DNA of 59,877 nt from Pseudarthrobacter naphthalenicus (GCF_029076445.1 NZ_JARESG010000022.1:1-59877); one strand, 5' to 3'. Positions 8,636-17,252 are shown, counted from the first letter of the stretch. Program-made: numbers and translations. Notes: generated from the letters alone by a model not told the origin.

Positions 8636-9766
8636 TCAGAGGGCTTCGTTGACGGGGATGGGCAGGGGAGCTGCGGGGGCAGATGAGGCAAGCGCGGTTG
8701 ATGGAGCGAGGAAATCCGTCGGCTGGAGCAGTCCCACCTGGTGGCCGCCGCCCAGAACCGGGGCGGTAGCGATGCCGGCCAGCGGTGCGGTGTCGAGGCC
8801 GAGGGCCGCCAGGATGTGGACGGTGGCGGGCATCCGGGCGCGGTCTCCGCCGTCGGAAATTTTGACCGCGACGGCGCGGCCGTCCGGCAGGCCCAGCAGC
8901 TGCACACCTTCAAAACCGTCCTTTGCCACGGTGCCCGGGAGCAGCCGCATCAGTTCGGTGACGTCCCGGCGCTCGCCGGCCACCATGTCCGGGTGTTGCC
9001 GCATGGCGAGTCCGACGGCGGCTTCCGGACGCAGCTGGGCGGTGGCGCCGTCGTCGGGGGTGCTTGCGTGAGAGGTGGCTGCGGCGGAAGCGGCAGCGGC
9101 GGCGATGGTGCCGAAGGCGCGGGCCATCCCGCGGAGGGTGAGGGCGAACAGCGGCGTTCCGCAGCCATCGGTGCTGCGGACGGACGGTTCCTCTCCCGCG
9201 AGTTCCGCGACCGTGGATGCGACCAGCTGCTGCAGGGGGTGCGACGGGTCCAGGTAGCCCTCCACCGGCCAGCCGTTGATGACGCAGGTGGCGGCCATGG
9301 CAGCGTGTTTGCCGGAGCAGTTCTGCGTCACCTGCGTGGGGTTGAGGCCGGCGCGCAGCCAGTTTTCGCGTTCGTTGGTGCCGTACGGGAGGTCGGTGCT
9401 GTTCTTGAGGTCGTTGGCGGTGAGGCCATGCATGGCGAGGATGCGCTGGGTGCCGCCGCGGTGCCTGGAACCGCCGGAGTGGCTCGCGGCGGCCAGGGCC
9501 AGGAGGTCCGGGGGGAGCCTCAGGCCGGCGCGGACCATGGCCACAGCCTGCAGCGGCTTCAGCGAGGAGCGCGGGTAGAACGGCGCCAGGGGGTCCCCGG
9601 CGGCGGCGAGGATGGTGCCGTCCGGGGCGGTAGCGATCGCCGAGCCGTAGTGGACGCTTTCCACGAGGCCGTCGCGGGTGGCGACAACCAGGGGCGCGTG
9701 CTGCGGAAGGTTGCCGGGGCTGCCGGGGGCAGCAGTCTGGGCAGCATGAAGTGCAGGGGCAGGCAT
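8636..9766 (-). CDS. L-asparaginase, Asparaginase_II (rhizobial) family
   Basis: This 376-residue protein hydrolyses L-asparagine to aspartate and ammonia. It belongs to the Asparaginase_II family (PF06089 type, as in Rhizobium etli AnsA), not the E. coli-type enzyme. Features include RDGLVESVHYGSAI near the start, FYPRSSLKPLQA, ALAAASHSGG, NCSGKHAAMAATC and STDGCGTP. The paired Cys/Ser motifs SSLKP and NCSGKH are conserved in the family and form its active site. There is no signal peptide, so it acts in the cytoplasm. It starts at an ATG after AGGA, 55 bases after the GntR regulator stop. The position between regulator and aspartase supports the assignment. Confidence 0.9.
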   Translation of the reverse strand: MPAPALHAAQTAAPGSPGNLPQHAPLVVATRDGLVESVHYGSAIATAPDGTILAAAGDPLAPFYPRSSLKPLQAVAMVRAGLRLPPDLLALAAASHSGGSRHRGGTQRILAMHGLTANDLKNSTDLPYGTNERENWLRAGLNPTQVTQNCSGKHAAMAATCVINGWPVEGYLDPSHPLQQLVASTVAELAGEEPSVRSTDGCGTPLFALTLRGMARAFGTIAAAAASAAATSHASTPDDGATAQLRPEAAVGLAMRQHPDMVAGERRDVTELMRLLPGTVAKDGFEGVQLLGLPDGRAVAVKISDGGDRARMPATVHILAALGLDTAPLAGIATAPVLGGGHQVGLLQPTDFLAPSTALASSAPAAPLPIPVNEAL

Positions 9767-9821
9767 GGAGTCCTAGGGTGTGGTGAAGGGATTCTTGCTG
9801 ACGCGTTGGTGGCGGAAAGTT

Positions 9822-10577
9822 TTAGTGATTGAGGATGGAATCGAGGGCGACTCCCACGGCGCGCAGATGTTCGGCCATCGCGCTGCTGGCTTCATCGGCG
9901 GACTGGGCTTCGATGGCCTCGAGAATCCGCTGGTGCTCGGCGTCGGAGGCGTGCTGGCGGTCGGCCACCATGTTCAGCGTCTCGGACTGGAAGGCCAAGG
10001 CGCCCCTGATGTCCGCCACCACGCTGGCGAACACCCTGTTTCCGCTGGCCCGTGCGATGGCGGCGTGGAAGCTTGAGTCCAGGGCCACCCAGGACTCGGG
10101 GTCGGTTTCGGTGGTCATGGCGGCCACGATGTGGCGGAGGGTTTCCAGCTCTTCAGCAGTCCGGCGCTGGGCAGCCAGCCCGGCGGCGGGAACTTCGATG
10201 TGGGGGCGGGCCTCGGTAAGGTCCCGGGCCGAGTACTGCCCGAGGGTGAGATCGTTGGCCACCTTGTTGGCCACCACAAACGTGCCCTTGCCGGTCTTGG
10301 TGACCGTCAGGCCCAGCGCTGTGCAGGAACGGAGGGCTTCGCGGATGACGGAGCGGCTGACGCCGTACTGCTGCGACAGGGAAGCTTCGGAACTGAGCTT
10401 CCCGCCCACCGCCACGACGCCGGACTCGATGTCACCGCGGATGGCGTTGAACACCGCTTCGGCAGCGCTGAGTCTCGCGAGCGCCCGGAACGCCGTGGCC
10501 GGAGTCTGGAGTGCGGGGGGCTGCTCGCGTAATGGATCTGCAGGCTGTCCTGCTGTCCGGCTGTCTGACAGGTTCAC
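9822..10577 (-). CDS. GntR-family regulator with FCD domain, probable regulator of the asparagine operon
   Basis: This 251-residue protein has an N-terminal winged helix at about 36-105 (LSQQYGVSRSVIREALRSCTALGLTV, then GKGTFVV) and a C-terminal all-helical FCD ligand domain. The FCD domain has metal/ligand residues in DSSFHAAIARASGN and EHQRILEAIEAQ. FadR-type regulators bind carboxylic acids, so aspartate, asparagine or fumarate is a reasonable effector here. It is the first gene of the operon with asparaginase, aspartase and permease and probably autoregulates. The listed GTG start at 10577 sits directly on GAGGGG, leaving no normal spacing, so the true start may be a few codons inside. 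No clear operator was recognised upstream. Confidence 0.88.
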   Translation of the reverse strand: MNLSDSRTAGQPADPLREQPPALQTPATAFRALARLSAAEAVFNAIRGDIESGVVAVGGKLSSEASLSQQYGVSRSVIREALRSCTALGLTVTKTGKGTFVVANKVANDLTLGQYSARDLTEARPHIEVPAAGLAAQRRTAEELETLRHIVAAMTTETDPESWVALDSSFHAAIARASGNRVFASVVADIRGALAFQSETLNMVADRQHASDAEHQRILEAIEAQSADEASSAMAEHLRAVGVALDSILNH

Positions 10578-10685
10578 CCCTCAAATATGGCACGGGTCAC
10601 AGAGTGTGTCAATGTCTGAGGCGGCCCACGCGCCGGGAAGGCGGCCCAGTTGGGGGCCGGCGTCGCTCATTTCCCGCACCATGGG

Positions 10686-12542
10686 TCAGGACTGTGAGGC
10701 CTTCCGTCGCTGCGCCTTGAGTAGGCGCAGGCCGCTGGACAGCACCCCCACGTGGCTGAAGGCCTGCGGAAAGTTGCCAAGGAACTCCCCGGTGTCCGGG
10801 TGGATCTGTTCAGGGAACAGGCCCAGTGGGTTGGCCCGCCTGCACAGCGACTCGTAGAGTTCGTGCGCCTCATCCAGCCGCCCCTGGCCGGCCAGGTTGT
10901 CCACGAGCCAGAAGCTGCAGAGCAGGAAGGCGCCCTCACCGCCGGGCAGTCCGTCGGGTGACGCAGCAGGCAGGTAGCGGAAGAGGAGCCCGTTGCCTGC
11001 ATCCAGGTTGGCTGCTATGGCGTTGGATGTGGATACCATCCGGGGGTCATCGAACGGAATGACATTCCTGATGGGGAGGGTCAGCAGTGCCGCGTCCAGT
11101 CCGCCCTGGCCGCCCTGGCCGCCCAGATGTTCGGTGAAGGTGTGCCGTTCCGGGTCCCAGGACAGGCCGAGGGCCGCCCGGTGGATTTGCCGGGCCGCCG
11201 CCTCCCAGCGCCTCTTCGGATAGGACAGCCTGTGCTTCCGGGCAATCTGGATGGCCCGGTCCAGGGCCACGTGGCACATGGCTGCCGAGTAGGTGAAGGG
11301 GCGGCCATCACTCCGGACTTCCCAGGGTCCGTTGTCCGGCTTCTTCCAGCTGGCGATGGCTGCTTCCACAATGGGCACCAGGGTGGACCACAACTGGTGG
11401 TCCACGGGCTGCCCGCTGTTGGACCACTGGTAGGCGATATCAACAATTTCTCCGTAGACATCGTGCTGCACCTGGTGGACCGCGCTGTTTCCCCACCGCA
11501 CCGGGGATGACCCGCGGTAGCCTCGCAGAACCGGATCCACCACCTCGTCCGGAGGCTGGGACCCGTCCAGCGCGTACATAACGTGCGGGACGCCGTCGCG
11601 CTCCACATTCGTCAGGACCCAGGCGAGGAAGACGTCGGCGTCGCTGCGGTCACCGATCCGCCGGAACACATAGTTGGAGAAGGACGCGTCGCGCACCCAC
11701 GTGTACCGGTAGTCCCAATTGCGGGCAGCGCCGGGCCACTCAGGGAGCGAGGACGTGGCGGCGGCCATGATGGCGCCGGTCTCCGCATGGTCAAGCAGCT
11801 TCAGGGTGATGGCGGACCGTTTCATCAGCTCTGCCTGGGAACCCTCGCAGTTCAGATTTGACGCCCATTCCCGCCAGGCTCTTACCGTCTGGTCGATGAG
11901 CCTCTTTGCGTCGGGGCGTTGGCGGAGGCGGAACCGCCCCGACCAGTACAGGGCCGCGGTCAGTGTTTCACCGGCGCGCAGGGTCAGCTCGGTACTGAGC
12001 CCGCGGCCGTCAGGATGGAGTTCCTCCGATGACCACAGGTAGACCTCCTGCATCCCGTCCACGGGCCAGTCGAAGCGCCAGCCGGATGCGAGCTGATCAA
12101 AAGTGGCACCGGCTTTGGGTTCGATCCGAATGCGCACCCGCACGTTGCCGCCCACGGCCTGAGCGTGCCGGAGCAGTTCGCTCCGGCCGGCCGGGACGGG
12201 TTCGGCAAGGTTCGCTCCGGAGCGCAGGGTAAGGCAGTCCGTCACCTGCAGCATTCCGCGGTCCGAAAACAGGGACGTCACCACCACCCCGGAGTCCTCT
12301 GTGTAGCGCTGGTCCGCGGACAGGAGCGGTACGGGCGTGATCTCGAACCGTCCCCCTGCCTCGCTGTCCAGAAGGCCGGCAAGGAACGGCGGGCTGTCGA
12401 ATTCGGGCAGGCACAGCCAGGAGATTCCGCCGTCCCGCCCCACCAGGGCACACGTTGACCCGTCGCCGATGAGGCCGTGGTCCTCGATGGGCAAGTAGCC
12501 GTCGAGGCGCTCCACCGGACGTGAATGTGCCGGAGCATGCAT
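10686..12542 (-). CDS. Glycoside hydrolase family 15 protein (glucoamylase/trehalase-like)
   Basis: This 618-residue protein has an N-terminal beta-domain beginning PIEDHGLIGDGSTCALVGRDG and ISWLCLPEFDSPP, and an (alpha/alpha)6 catalytic domain with the hallmark ARNWDYRYTWVRDAS at 273-287. A late EGAFLLCSFW places a candidate catalytic Glu at 536. Actinobacterial members include trehalases as well as glucoamylases, so the substrate (alpha-glucan, maltodextrin or trehalose) is open. There is no signal peptide, so it is cytoplasmic. The reading frame is open for another 224 codons upstream, antisense to the deacetylase gene. The ATG at 12542 is chosen because GAAGGAG lies nine bases before it and homology starts there. 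It is divergent from the CE4 gene with about 120 bases between. Confidence 0.9.
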   Translation of the reverse strand: MHAPAHSRPVERLDGYLPIEDHGLIGDGSTCALVGRDGGISWLCLPEFDSPPFLAGLLDSEAGGRFEITPVPLLSADQRYTEDSGVVVTSLFSDRGMLQVTDCLTLRSGANLAEPVPAGRSELLRHAQAVGGNVRVRIRIEPKAGATFDQLASGWRFDWPVDGMQEVYLWSSEELHPDGRGLSTELTLRAGETLTAALYWSGRFRLRQRPDAKRLIDQTVRAWREWASNLNCEGSQAELMKRSAITLKLLDHAETGAIMAAATSSLPEWPGAARNWDYRYTWVRDASFSNYVFRRIGDRSDADVFLAWVLTNVERDGVPHVMYALDGSQPPDEVVDPVLRGYRGSSPVRWGNSAVHQVQHDVYGEIVDIAYQWSNSGQPVDHQLWSTLVPIVEAAIASWKKPDNGPWEVRSDGRPFTYSAAMCHVALDRAIQIARKHRLSYPKRRWEAAARQIHRAALGLSWDPERHTFTEHLGGQGGQGGLDAALLTLPIRNVIPFDDPRMVSTSNAIAANLDAGNGLLFRYLPAASPDGLPGGEGAFLLCSFWLVDNLAGQGRLDEAHELYESLCRRANPLGLFPEQIHPDTGEFLGNFPQAFSHVGVLSSGLRLLKAQRRKASQS

Positions 12543-12663
12543 GCCTGCTGGCTCCTTCAGTGGTTTCCTGTACCTCTTAATTCTCCCGCTGTTCCCTGAC
12601 CTTTTCCACCGCCTTGGGCCTTTCTGCCCTTCCTTGGGGCTCTTCGTCCTGCCACGCTGAAGC

Positions 12664-13626
12664 ATGAGCCCGCTCTCCGCCAAGGACCGCCGGATTTGGG
12701 CTGCCCTCCTGGCCGCGGCGCTGGTGATTGGCCTGGCCGTGTGGGGGATGGTGCTGTTGAGTGCCCCTCCGGCGGGCGGTCCGGCAACTTCAGTTTCGCC
12801 GTCGGCCGGGGCCATCACCGGGGTTCCCTCCTCGACTGGCGCGCCTGCCACGGCGACGGCTCCGGCGACGACGCCGCCCCCTCCCGCCGAGCGGCTTCCG
12901 TCCCCGGCGCCGACGGCTCCGCCGGTGGTGGGCCCGGAACCTCCCGTCACGCCGCAGCCCCCGCCGCCGCAACCGCCCCCCGCGGCGCCGTTCCCGCGGG
13001 CGCTCCTCGGCCAGGACATTGAAGCAATACCGGGTGCGGGACGGGTCGTCGCACTGACGTTCGACGCCGGCGCGAACTCGGCTGCCTTGCCCAGCATTCT
13101 GAACACACTCGCGCGGGCCGGAGTGCCGGCGTCGTTCTTCCTTACCGGGAGCTGGGCGGCAGCGAATCCTGCCGGCGTGTCCGCGATTGTGGCCTCCGGG
13201 CACCGTGTGGGCAACCATTCAATGACTCACCCCGGCTTCACCGGACTCTCGGACGCAGGAATCGCGGCCGAAATCCAGGGGGCGCAGCAAGCCATCCTCG
13301 CCGCTGGGGCAGACCCCGCGCCGCTCTTCCGTTTTCCCTTCGGCGAACGGGACGCCCGCACTATCGCGGCCGTGAACAACCTCGGCTACGTGCCAGTCAG
13401 GTGGACCGTGGACACGCTCGGCTGGAAGGGGACCAGCGGGGGAATCAGTGCGCAGCAGGTGGCGGACAGGGTGCTGGCAGCACTGCGCCCGGGCGAGATC
13501 GTCCTGATGCACATCGGGTCCAACCCGGACGACGGCAGCACCCTGGACGCCGACGCCCTCCCGCACATCATCGACCGTGTGCGGCAGGCCGGCTACGGCT
13601 TCGTTACCTTGGACAGCCTGCTGTAA
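12664..13626 (+). CDS. Polysaccharide deacetylase (CE4 / NodB domain), membrane-anchored
   Basis: This 320-residue protein has an N-terminal signal anchor (about 11-33), a Pro/Ala/Thr-rich linker (about 34-110) that would span the wall, and a NodB domain. Motif 1 reads LTFDAGAN with Asp134, but Ala replaces the second Asp of the usual TFDDG. The metal His pair is in NHSMTHP (His185, His189), the RFPFGERD motif is at about 223-230, and the last motif is LMHIGSN. It probably removes N-acetyl groups from peptidoglycan or another surface glycan. The FDAGAN variant suggests a distinct subfamily. It is monocistronic and divergent from the GH15 gene. The start ATG at 12664 follows no strong ribosome binding site. 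Confidence 0.85.
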   Translation: MSPLSAKDRRIWAALLAAALVIGLAVWGMVLLSAPPAGGPATSVSPSAGAITGVPSSTGAPATATAPATTPPPPAERLPSPAPTAPPVVGPEPPVTPQPPPPQPPPAAPFPRALLGQDIEAIPGAGRVVALTFDAGANSAALPSILNTLARAGVPASFFLTGSWAAANPAGVSAIVASGHRVGNHSMTHPGFTGLSDAGIAAEIQGAQQAILAAGADPAPLFRFPFGERDARTIAAVNNLGYVPVRWTVDTLGWKGTSGGISAQQVADRVLAALRPGEIVLMHIGSNPDDGSTLDADALPHIIDRVRQAGYGFVTLDSLL

Positions 13627-13647
13627 GCGGTGTGCGGGGGAAGCCTG

Positions 13648-14268
13648 CTATTCCCCGTTTGATGTGCGTTCCCTGCGCCACTCCCGCAGGCGCCATGCCA
13701 CCAGCGCGGCAACGGCTACCGCAGCGATGATGACGGCGAGGTCCTGGCCGGCTGCCTTGGCCACGGCCTCATAGGAGTTGCCGGCAAGGTAGCCCAGCAG
13801 GACAAAGCCGATGCCCCAGACGAGACCGCCGGCCGCGTTGAAGAGCAGGAAGCGGCCGTAGGGCATCCGCGACGCGCCGGCCAGGGCGGGCATCGTTGCA
13901 CGGAAGAAGGCGACGAACCGTCCCAGAAAGACCGCCCAGCCGCCCCTGCGGCGCAGGAAGCCCTGCGCCTTGTGGACCCGTCTCCTGTGCCGGGACAGCG
14001 ATCTGGACTTCAAAAGGCGAGGGCCCAAATGCTTCCCGACCTCGTAGCCCACGGTGTCGCCCAGAATGGCAGCGGCCACCACAACAAGCATCATCAGCGG
14101 CAGCTGGACTTCGCCGCGGCTGGCCACCACGCCACCCAGGACCGCTGCTGTTTCACCCGGAATGACAAAGCCGACGAACAGCGCGTCCTCGGCGAACACC
14201 AGGCAGAACACGGCGATGAAGGCCACGAGCGGGTTGACGTTCAGGATGCCATCGATGAAGCCGCTCAT
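13648..14268 (-). CDS. DedA-family membrane protein
   Basis: A 206-residue integral membrane protein of the DedA/SNARE-associated family, whose members act as undecaprenyl-phosphate or phospholipid scramblases. The re-entrant segment FAEDALFVGFVIPGETAAVLGG near residue 25 and the conserved GRFVAFFRATMPALAG (family pattern GRF-P--R---P--AG) near 110 are diagnostic. About five hydrophobic helices follow. It converges on the CE4 gene (21 bases apart) and is divergent from hipB, with the hip operators in between. A second, more distant DedA gene lies at 19337-20035. The start ATG at 14268 follows AGGATG. Confidence 0.88.
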   Translation of the reverse strand: MSGFIDGILNVNPLVAFIAVFCLVFAEDALFVGFVIPGETAAVLGGVVASRGEVQLPLMMLVVVAAAILGDTVGYEVGKHLGPRLLKSRSLSRHRRRVHKAQGFLRRRGGWAVFLGRFVAFFRATMPALAGASRMPYGRFLLFNAAGGLVWGIGFVLLGYLAGNSYEAVAKAAGQDLAVIIAAVAVAALVAWRLREWRRERTSNGE

Positions 14269-14348
14269 GGGGACATCCTAGGCCCGCCGGAGGGGAACAC
14301 GAGGCGTGGCGGCGGAACTCAGCCACTACTCATCGGATACATTCGTCC

Positions 14349-14429
14349 GGCACGTTCGTGCCGATCCTCCGCTAGTCAGAAACCCGTGGCGGGCGTAGGA
14401 TCGTGCCAGCCACTAAAAGCGGCACGATC
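14349..14429. promoter_or_regulatory. Palindromic operators of the hipBA operon
   Basis: Two related palindromes lie just upstream of hipB. The first is GGCACGTTCGTGCC at 14349-14362, a perfect 14-mer. The second has arms GATCGTGCC (14399-14407) and GGCACGATC (14421-14429), a perfect 9-bp inverted repeat around a 13-base centre. All four half-sites share GGCACG. HipB proteins bind two or more such palindromes cooperatively, so these are the expected autoregulatory operators. The second ends 19 bases before the start codon and would cover the promoter. Confidence 0.7.
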
Positions 14430-14448
14430 GTACCTATTGGAGGTTGCG

Positions 14449-14715
14449 GTGGAACCCCTCGCCAGCATGCTCGCCGCCGAGGTCCGCCTGCGGCGCGGGC
14501 AGCTCGGCCTCACCCAGCGCGATCTCGCGGACATGGCCGGGGTCTCGGAACGGTTCGTACGTTTTGTGGAGCAGGGCAAACCCAGTGTTCAGCTCGATTC
14601 CCTGACCGCGGTCCTGGACACCCTGGGCCTCGAACTCCGGCTCACCACCAGGACCAGCGAGGCCGCCCGCGCCCTCGCGGAGAATGCCGGCGCCCACCCG
14701 AACACGCAGCCATGA
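14449..14715 (+). CDS. hipB: HipB-like antitoxin, XRE-family DNA-binding protein
   Basis: An 88-residue Cro/XRE helix-turn-helix protein: RLRRGQLGLTQRDLADMAGVS, then ERFVRFVEQGKPSVQLDSLT, then AVLDTLGLELRL. This is the compact HipB layout. It neutralises and co-represses with the HipA kinase encoded next. The start is a GTG five bases after GGAGG (14439-14443); a much longer in-frame extension back to 13972 has no coding character. The last codons overlap the hipA start as ATGA, so translation is coupled. The operators just upstream share a palindromic half-site, which supports autoregulation. Confidence 0.88.
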   Translation: MEPLASMLAAEVRLRRGQLGLTQRDLADMAGVSERFVRFVEQGKPSVQLDSLTAVLDTLGLELRLTTRTSEAARALAENAGAHPNTQP

Positions 14716-15956
14716 CGCACCGCATCGCAGATATCTACAAGGCCGGCGTCCTGGCGGCCAAGCTCGAACGGCACGACGGCGGCACCCGGTTCAGCTACCT
14801 CCCGGCCTACCTGCAAAGCGGGGGACCCGCCGTCGCCAGTTCCCTGCCCCTCACCGCCGAACCCGTGATCTCAGCAGCGGGAGCGGCGCCGCCCTACTTC
14901 ACCGGGCTGCTCCCGGAGGGGCGCCGGCTCAACGCGCTGCGTCGGTCCATCAAGACCAGCGCCGACGACGACCTGTCCCTGCTCATCGCCGCCGGGGCAA
15001 ACCCGGTGGGCGACGTCCAGATTGTGGGCCACGGTGAACCGCTGGACCCGGACGAGCACGCCGTGGAGCTGGACCCCAAGCTGCCCGTGGATTTTGACCA
15101 GCTGCTGGGCGACCCTGACCTGATCGACCCCGTGGCCCTCGCCGGTGTGCAGGACAAGTTGTCCGCCGGGATGATCTCGCTGCCCGTTGCCAGCGCCGGC
15201 AAGCGATTCATCCTCAAACTCAACGCCCCCGAATTCCCGCACGTGGTGGAGAACGAGCTGGTCATGTTCCGGTACGCGGCCAAACTCCGGATCCCGCTAA
15301 GCCCGGTGCGGTTGATCAGGGATGTCGAAGGACGGCCCGGGCTGCTCGTGGAGCGTTTTGACCGGGTCCCGGTTCCGGGCGGTCAGCCCGACCAGGTTCA
15401 GCGGCTCGCCGTGGAGGACGGCGCCCAGGTGCTCAAGCTCTACCCGGCCGACAAGTACAACGTGGGGTACGGCACGGTGTGCCACGCGCTCGCAGATCAC
15501 TGCGCCGCCCGCCTCCCGGCCCTGCGCAACCTCGCCATTCAGGGGGCTTTCGCATGGCTGAGCGGCAACGGGGACCTGCATGCCAAGAACGTCTCCATGG
15601 TCCAGCAGCCGCACGGAGAGTGGACCATTGCGCCTGTTTACGACATTCCCTCCACAGTGGTCTACGGCGACAAGACCCTGGCCCTGACCCTGAACGGGAA
15701 GCGGAGCGGAATTTCGCGCCGGCATTTCCTGGGCTGGGCGACGGACCTCGGGCTCACCGGCCGCACCGCGGATCAGGTGGTGGAGCTGGCCCTCAGGGCG
15801 TCCGGTCCGCTGATCGCCGACCTGGAGGCAGGCACGGCCTTCGCCGCCGGCACCAGTCCGGGAAGAAACGACGACGGCGCCTCACCCTTCCCGGACATGG
15901 TCACCAGGGCGTGGGTGAAGGAGCTCAAGCACCGCAGGCGCCTGCTGGAGGGGTGA
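14712..15956 (+). CDS. hipA: HipA-like serine/threonine kinase toxin
   Basis: This 414-residue HipA-family kinase phosphorylates a translation component (Glu-tRNA synthetase in E. coli; other synthetases for homologues) and causes growth arrest or persistence. The N-subdomain has GLLPEGRRLNAL. GVQDKLSAG at 145-153 matches the Gly-rich loop that holds the regulatory Ser in E. coli HipA. ILKL (167-170) holds the ATP-binding Lys, GNGDLHAKN (285-293) the catalytic Asp288 and metal Asn293, and VYDIPS the metal Asp311. All catalytic positions are intact, so it should be active. It overlaps hipB by four bases. Confidence 0.92.
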   Translation: MTHRIADIYKAGVLAAKLERHDGGTRFSYLPAYLQSGGPAVASSLPLTAEPVISAAGAAPPYFTGLLPEGRRLNALRRSIKTSADDDLSLLIAAGANPVGDVQIVGHGEPLDPDEHAVELDPKLPVDFDQLLGDPDLIDPVALAGVQDKLSAGMISLPVASAGKRFILKLNAPEFPHVVENELVMFRYAAKLRIPLSPVRLIRDVEGRPGLLVERFDRVPVPGGQPDQVQRLAVEDGAQVLKLYPADKYNVGYGTVCHALADHCAARLPALRNLAIQGAFAWLSGNGDLHAKNVSMVQQPHGEWTIAPVYDIPSTVVYGDKTLALTLNGKRSGISRRHFLGWATDLGLTGRTADQVVELALRASGPLIADLEAGTAFAAGTSPGRNDDGASPFPDMVTRAWVKELKHRRRLLEG

Positions 15957-15998
15957 GGCACCACGGTGAGTGCCGCCGTCGTACTTAAGAGCGGGAGC

Positions 15999-16616
15999 TC
16001 AGAGGTGCTGGATGCCTGCCCGCTGCATGGCGTCCTTGTAGACTTCCACGCTCTTGGCCAGGAGGTCCTCCTGCTTGGCCTCGGAAACAGCAAAGGCCCG
16101 CCCGCCGAGCGCGCTGGCCTTATAGATCTTGATGCCGTTGTTCTTCAGGGAGGAATGGTAGGTCTTCTCGAAGAGGGTGAGGAACGTGGAAGCGTCGGTG
16201 CCGTGGGCGATGACTGCCGAGACCCGGCGGTTGATTTTCAGGAACTGGCGGAACGGCCGGAGGCCATCGGTCTTTTCCTGAACGTTCAGGGCCGAGGGCA
16301 GCTCCGGATCGCGGACCCACGGGTAGGCGTTCCACGGCATTACGTAGCGGGGATCGAGTTCCGCGAGTTCGTAGATCTGCGTGGCACGGCGGGCGGCTTC
16401 GTCATCGTTGAAATGGGAGACGAACCCCGATTCGGTACCCTTGCCCGGGCTCACATGGAGGCTGACAATGCGGCATTCGTCCTCGTCATGCACGGGATCG
16501 ATGTAAGGAACAACGGACCCTGGCTTCTTTTCCATCAGTTCGTCGCAAAGCTGCGTTACCGCCGCGATGTTTGGTTCCTGTAGCAGGGCCTTTTTTTCGT
16601 CCCAGTCAATCGTCAC
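15999..16616 (-). CDS. Uracil-DNA-glycosylase-like protein of unknown function
   Basis: A 205-residue soluble protein. The segment DPRYVMPWNAYPWV and the neighbouring strand CRIVSLHVSPGKGTESGFVSH resemble the active-site region of the uracil-DNA glycosylase fold, where an N-x-x-P/W motif holds uracil. Near the C-terminus, RRVSAVIAHGTDASTFLTL resembles the second, DNA-contacting UDG motif (H-P-S like). The match is weak, so a DNA repair role is an inference. The start is a GTG at 16616 preceded by GAGGGAGAG. It is divergent from the GIY-YIG-like gene with about 125 bases between. No operon partner. Confidence 0.6.
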   Translation of the reverse strand: MTIDWDEKKALLQEPNIAAVTQLCDELMEKKPGSVVPYIDPVHDEDECRIVSLHVSPGKGTESGFVSHFNDDEAARRATQIYELAELDPRYVMPWNAYPWVRDPELPSALNVQEKTDGLRPFRQFLKINRRVSAVIAHGTDASTFLTLFEKTYHSSLKNNGIKIYKASALGGRAFAVSEAKQEDLLAKSVEVYKDAMQRAGIQHL

Positions 16617-16742
16617 GATCTCTCCCTCAGCAGCAAGGCGTCCAGAATCAGGCGTCTAATGCCACTCTACGCTTTTGGACGTTTCGGTGCGCAGCCGGGA
16701 TGGGCTCACCGGACCGGTGCCCGCCCGGGTAACCTCGTCAGG

Positions 16743-17252
16743 GTGAACAGGAAAACGCTCAAATCCGACGGCTTCGCAGGCTTCAGGCAGTTCGACGACC
16801 TCGAGATCATGAGGGTGCCGCAAGGTACCGGCGTGTTCGCCGTCCTCCGGCCCAACGAGTACGAGCCGCACTTCCTGAAACGAAGCACCGCCGGTGTCTT
16901 CAAAAAGAAGATCCCCACGCTGCCGGCCGAAACGCTGTTCCAGGAGTGGGTGGACGGTGCGGACATTCTCTACATCGGCAAGGCGGGGCCGGGAAGCAAG
17001 GGCAACCGGGGCCTTCGCAGCCAGATCAAGGAGTTCCTGGACTTCGGCCGGGGTCTGCCGCCGGGACACTGGGACGGCCGGCTCATCTGGCAGCTGACCC
17101 ACACGGACGAGCTGATCATCGCGTGGAAAGAGCTGCCCGCCGAAGAAGTGAACCAGGCCGAGGCCGCCTATCATGCTGCCTTCGTGGCGGACCACGGCCG
17201 GCTGCCGTTCGCAAACCTCGTGCAGGCCAGGTTCAAAACAGGCCAGGCTTAG
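16743..17252 (+). CDS. GIY-YIG nuclease-like protein
   Basis: About 169 residues from the GTG at 16743. The core GVFAVLRPNEYEP followed later by ADILYIGKAG, then RGLRSQIKEFLDFGRG, matches the GIY-YIG layout, in which the VF-V strand stands for GIY, LYIG for YIG and the following Arg is catalytic. A late Glu-rich stretch ELPAEEVNQAEAAYHAAF supplies the metal-binding Glu. It could be a structure-specific nuclease or an inactive relative. An ATG at 16659 would add 28 residues, but that segment sits over the divergent promoter and looks non-coding. The stop overlaps the convergent S4 gene by four bases (TTAG). Confidence 0.55.
   Translation: MNRKTLKSDGFAGFRQFDDLEIMRVPQGTGVFAVLRPNEYEPHFLKRSTAGVFKKKIPTLPAETLFQEWVDGADILYIGKAGPGSKGNRGLRSQIKEFLDFGRGLPPGHWDGRLIWQLTHTDELIIAWKELPAEEVNQAEAAYHAAFVADHGRLPFANLVQARFKTGQA

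Noticed and set aside
12543..13214. Upstream extension of the GH15 gene by 224 codons
   Set aside because: Runs antisense over the CE4 gene, low complexity; a good ribosome binding site supports the start at 12542.
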